A stretch of 64,000 nucleotides of DNA from Cricetomys ansorgei (Eukaryota; Chordata; Mammalia; Rodentia; Nesomyidae): positions 16,518,001 to 16,582,000 of the forward strand of contig JAMJFZ010001133.1 in the NCBI GenBank assembly GCA_026225945.1, in the 5' to 3' direction. Positions 61,678 to 64,000 of the stretch are shown here, piece by piece. The notes beneath the pieces are model-generated. The model was not told where the DNA came from, made no database searches, and saw nothing but the letters and a program-made list of their open reading frames with translations. Positions within the stretch are counted from its first letter, which is position 1. Each line of letters opens with the position of its first letter. The translations under genes were made by a program, and so were the position numbers.

Positions 61678-62613
61678 GGAAGAATGCCAAACCTCCAGGA
61701 CTTTTCAGCTAGATATTCTTCCCAGAGGCCCAGGATCCCCTGCTGTGGAAGTGGGAGCTTGGAACTGAGAAGCCACTTAAACTGAACATCTGCAAACCTG
61801 TCTACAAGTGGTTCAGATACTGGTGTGGCGGTCCTGACAAGACACATCTGCTATGGTGATGAGAACTCCATCCCATGAGGGAACCCTTCCTGCAGACAAG
61901 GTTACCAGTTATTTTTTTCTGAAAACCAGATACTTATCTTAAAATCTAGAAAGTGTTTCCTCAGAGTCAGCACCCGGAAGCTGTCTTCCAGAACTGGCTG
62001 AGGTTGTATCCTGCGCTGGCAGCTGAACTTGGTACTGTAGGAGTCACCCAAGTGGTACTGGCTTTAAAGCATGAGGAGTTCATGGAGAACAACTGAGGCT
62101 TGGAGCTATGAGAGTATAGGAGAAGCCATTGGTGAATACATCCTCAGTACAGTTGAAGACACAGATTGAAGGACTCGTGTAAAGAAGCTGAGGCTTAGCA
62201 CCATAAAGAGAGCCCAGGAGAGGCTATTGGCCAAAGTGCAGCTCACTTGCAGCAAGGGATCCCAGTGTTCCGAAGATGCCATTGCCATGGGATGACCACC
62301 AAGGACAGCAGCAGCAGGGAATGAAACTAACCAGAGCCTGGGGGACAAGCTGTGTGTGCTGCAGAGGGCAGAGCCAGAGAAGTGATCCAAGCCCTTTGGA
62401 GGAGCCCAGAAGATCATGAATGAATTCTAGATAATTAGACATTGATAATGTTTTTCTGCTGTCCAAAGACATTGTGAAAAGCTTGATAGATGTTTGGTTT
62501 CATTTAGTCCTGTGCCTTAGCAACCCTCATGATTGTTCCTCTTGTAAATAGTTTTGCTGGTGTAGTGTTAAATTGTGTTGGAGAGATAAAGCAACTTTTT
62601 GGGAGGGGAACGG

Positions 62614-62631
62614 GGGACAGAAAGGGGGAAA
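62614..62631 (+). other. Polypurine tract
   Basis: A purine-rich stretch (gggacagaaagggggaaa, one pyrimidine in 18 bases) directly abuts the 3' LTR start, as expected for a plus-strand primer in LTR elements. Confidence 0.65.
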
Positions 62632-62960
62632 TGTGGAAATTTATTTTCACTTATGCATAAAATGATTGTTTTGTGCACAGTTGGAAAAAGGGCTGCTTAG
62701 GCCTTGACAGTTTGTATTGTCTGCAGGTATTGGATTTACATGGGGGATGATTGCTCATGATCTGTACATGCTATCAGTAGGAAACCTGAGGAGTTCTGTA
62801 TCAATAAAAACACCTGAGCTGAGCTGCTCAAGGCTCTACTGTCCAGTATTGCACTGGCCAAGATAGTGGTTTCCTTTGCTGAGGTTTGGGAGCAGGGTTG
62901 CACATATGAATATGCCCCTGTGCCATCCTTGGTGAGCACCGCAGTGGGTGTACTACTACA
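62632..62960 (+). repeat. 3' LTR
   Basis: It begins TGTGGAAATTTATT, has AATAAAAA at 62803-62810, and continues about 150 bp more to actactaca. The right boundary is approximate. Confidence 0.68.
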
Positions 62961-64000
62961 TCAGTAGCTTCTGATGGTCACAGAAGGGAACCCTTAGGAC
63001 CCTGCCTCACCTCTGTAGTAGGTCCGGTCTGTGTTCTCTCCAAGCACTCCTTTCAGCTTCTGTTCTGCCTTCTGGGTCCATGCAAGTGTCAGCTGTAGTC
63101 AGTATGGTGACATTTCCACAGCAGAGTTAGAGACCCCTTGGTTGTTGCTGGACACATATCCCGATGGAAGCATTTAAATACAAAAGAGAGCAAAGCAAAA
63201 TCCTAAATGAAGTTGTATGTTCCAAGGGCTGGGACTTGAGCCTTACTGTAATCACAGACCTGTCCTTACAACATTATAACCATAAGTTTCACATGACTGT
63301 TGAGCTCCCTAGGCCTTGCTGGCCCTAACTGAGATGCACATGAAGAAGTGCTGGATTTTGAAGAGAGTCTGAAAAAGTAAAATATCTCATATTTTCATTT
63401 TGATTATATGCTGAATAGTGATATTCTATATAATGAGTTATATTACATGTTATTTAAATAATCTCACTGTTCTTTTCAACAGTATAGCTCTTCGAAACTG
63501 TAAAGTTCCAGGTGTGGCTTTTATCATCATATTTACTATATACATCATATCTACATCATATTAAATTTTGTTTCTGGAAGAGTAGACAGGCCTTCTCTAG
63601 TCAACCTGCACACCCCACACACCACTCACCTCACCAAGGAAAACCACTCCTATACAAATTATGTTAATTGACCAGTTTTCAAATGTTCATCAACTTCAAA
63701 GAATATCATGATACTATTGATAGCTGACTCTGGAATGTTAGTGTTCAATTAAAGTCTATCATAAACTAATTAACTGCCCTAGAGAATTTATACCCAGTCA
63801 GGAAACACATATATCCACCCACCCAGACACCTCCCAACACCTACACACATATCATGTATTGTGTGCTGAAATATTTAAAGTCGATATTGGGCAATATACA
63901 GTACTCTGGTACATGTTGGAGCACAAAACCTTACCTGCTGGTTCTGTACTCTTCCTGAGGGCTGTTGATCAGCCAGTCTTTATTGCATTCCTTCAGTATA

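Larger units (their letters stand above)
61495..62960 (+). mobile_element. Non-coding LTR retroelement (MaLR-like) with two LTRs
   Basis: A 5' LTR-like repeat (61495-61677) and a 3' LTR (62632 to about 62960) share a block of about 180 bp, alike at roughly 85% by eye, ending at the polyadenylation signal ctgtatcaataaaaa. Both begin TGTGGAA. The 3' copy is preceded by a polypurine tract (gggacagaaagggggaaa, 62614-62631). The sequence near 61741 (gtggaagtgggagcttggaa) resembles a Leu-tRNA-type primer site region. The inner 950 bp has no gag, pol or env frame. Beyond AATAAAAA the 5' copy does not match the 3' copy, so one end is rearranged. No 5-bp target duplication is clear. Confidence 0.72.
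20738..64000 (+). other. Erc2: Intron downstream of exon B (first 43 kb)
   Basis: The intron starts GTAAGG and does not end inside the window. The next ERC2 exon should begin with codons for V-D-A-L-R; I did not find it. Stretches with nothing recognisable include 20760-21740, 22110-25620, 25675-28830, 31320-32025, 32145-33035, 33235-34015, 35125-36020, 37050-38885, 40890-43555, 43680-45575, 45695-47365, 48085-48770, 49130-50475, 50570-52660, 53670-55440, 55625-57605, 58020-61490 and 62965-64000. Microsatellites and homopolymers inside some of these are listed separately. Confidence 0.8.

Noticed and set aside
62106..62472. 103- and 82-codon antisense frames in the LTR element
   Set aside because: They lie antisense in the non-coding internal part and show no gag, protease, RT or envelope feature.
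20738..64000. Further ERC2 exon
   Set aside because: I looked for the expected V-D-A-L-R start behind an AG and for long charged coil frames in phase 0. None was found, so the next exon lies beyond the window.

Overview
The window is intronic mammalian DNA, almost certainly from a muroid rodent. Two short exons of an ERC/ELKS-family active-zone scaffold gene lie on the + strand. The rodent call rests on many diverged B1, B3 and B4-type SINEs and rodent ERVL/MaLR-type LTRs, on top of eutherian-wide relics (MIR, L2, old L1, hAT transposons). I see no young species-specific repeat, so mouse, rat and hamster-type genomes are not separated here.

Gene content: exon A (5895-6050) and exon B (20570-20737) both start and end in phase 0 with good AG/GT splice sites. 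They encode 52 and 56 residues of continuous coiled coil. The residues fit ERC2 (CAST/ELKS2) better than its paralogue ERC1. ERC2 is a presynaptic cytomatrix protein that works with RIM, Bassoon/Piccolo and liprin-alpha. The window therefore holds the end of one intron (1-5894), a complete 14.5 kb intron (6051-20569) and the first 43 kb of a further intron (20738-64000). I found no other exon, no promoter or CpG island, and no tRNA, rRNA or other RNA gene.

Layout. 1-5894: sparse SINEs and an L2 tail. 6051-20569: the most repeat-worked part. It has an ERVL-type solo LTR with a perfect 5-bp target duplication, two old L1 3' ends lying tail to tail, a minisatellite built from the head of a SINE, a 1 kb multicopy rodent repeat, and an L1 relic split by a second solo LTR that also has a perfect 5-bp target duplication and ends 937 bp before exon B. 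20738-64000: two adjacent hAT relics, many TG, TA and GA microsatellites, several SINEs (one nested pair), a second copy of the ERVL-type LTR, a 77-bp tandem duplication inside a SINE, and a small non-coding LTR retroelement at 61495-62960. Much of the rest is unique-looking intronic sequence; a few tracts are flagged as possible conserved elements.

The open reading frames longer than 60 codons, apart from the one reading through exon A and those that contain exon B, look like chance frames through introns, SINEs or microsatellites. I found no new multi-gene system. The most interesting observations are the heptad arithmetic of exon B (exactly eight heptads, phase 0-0) and several clean records of repeat insertion and rearrangement.
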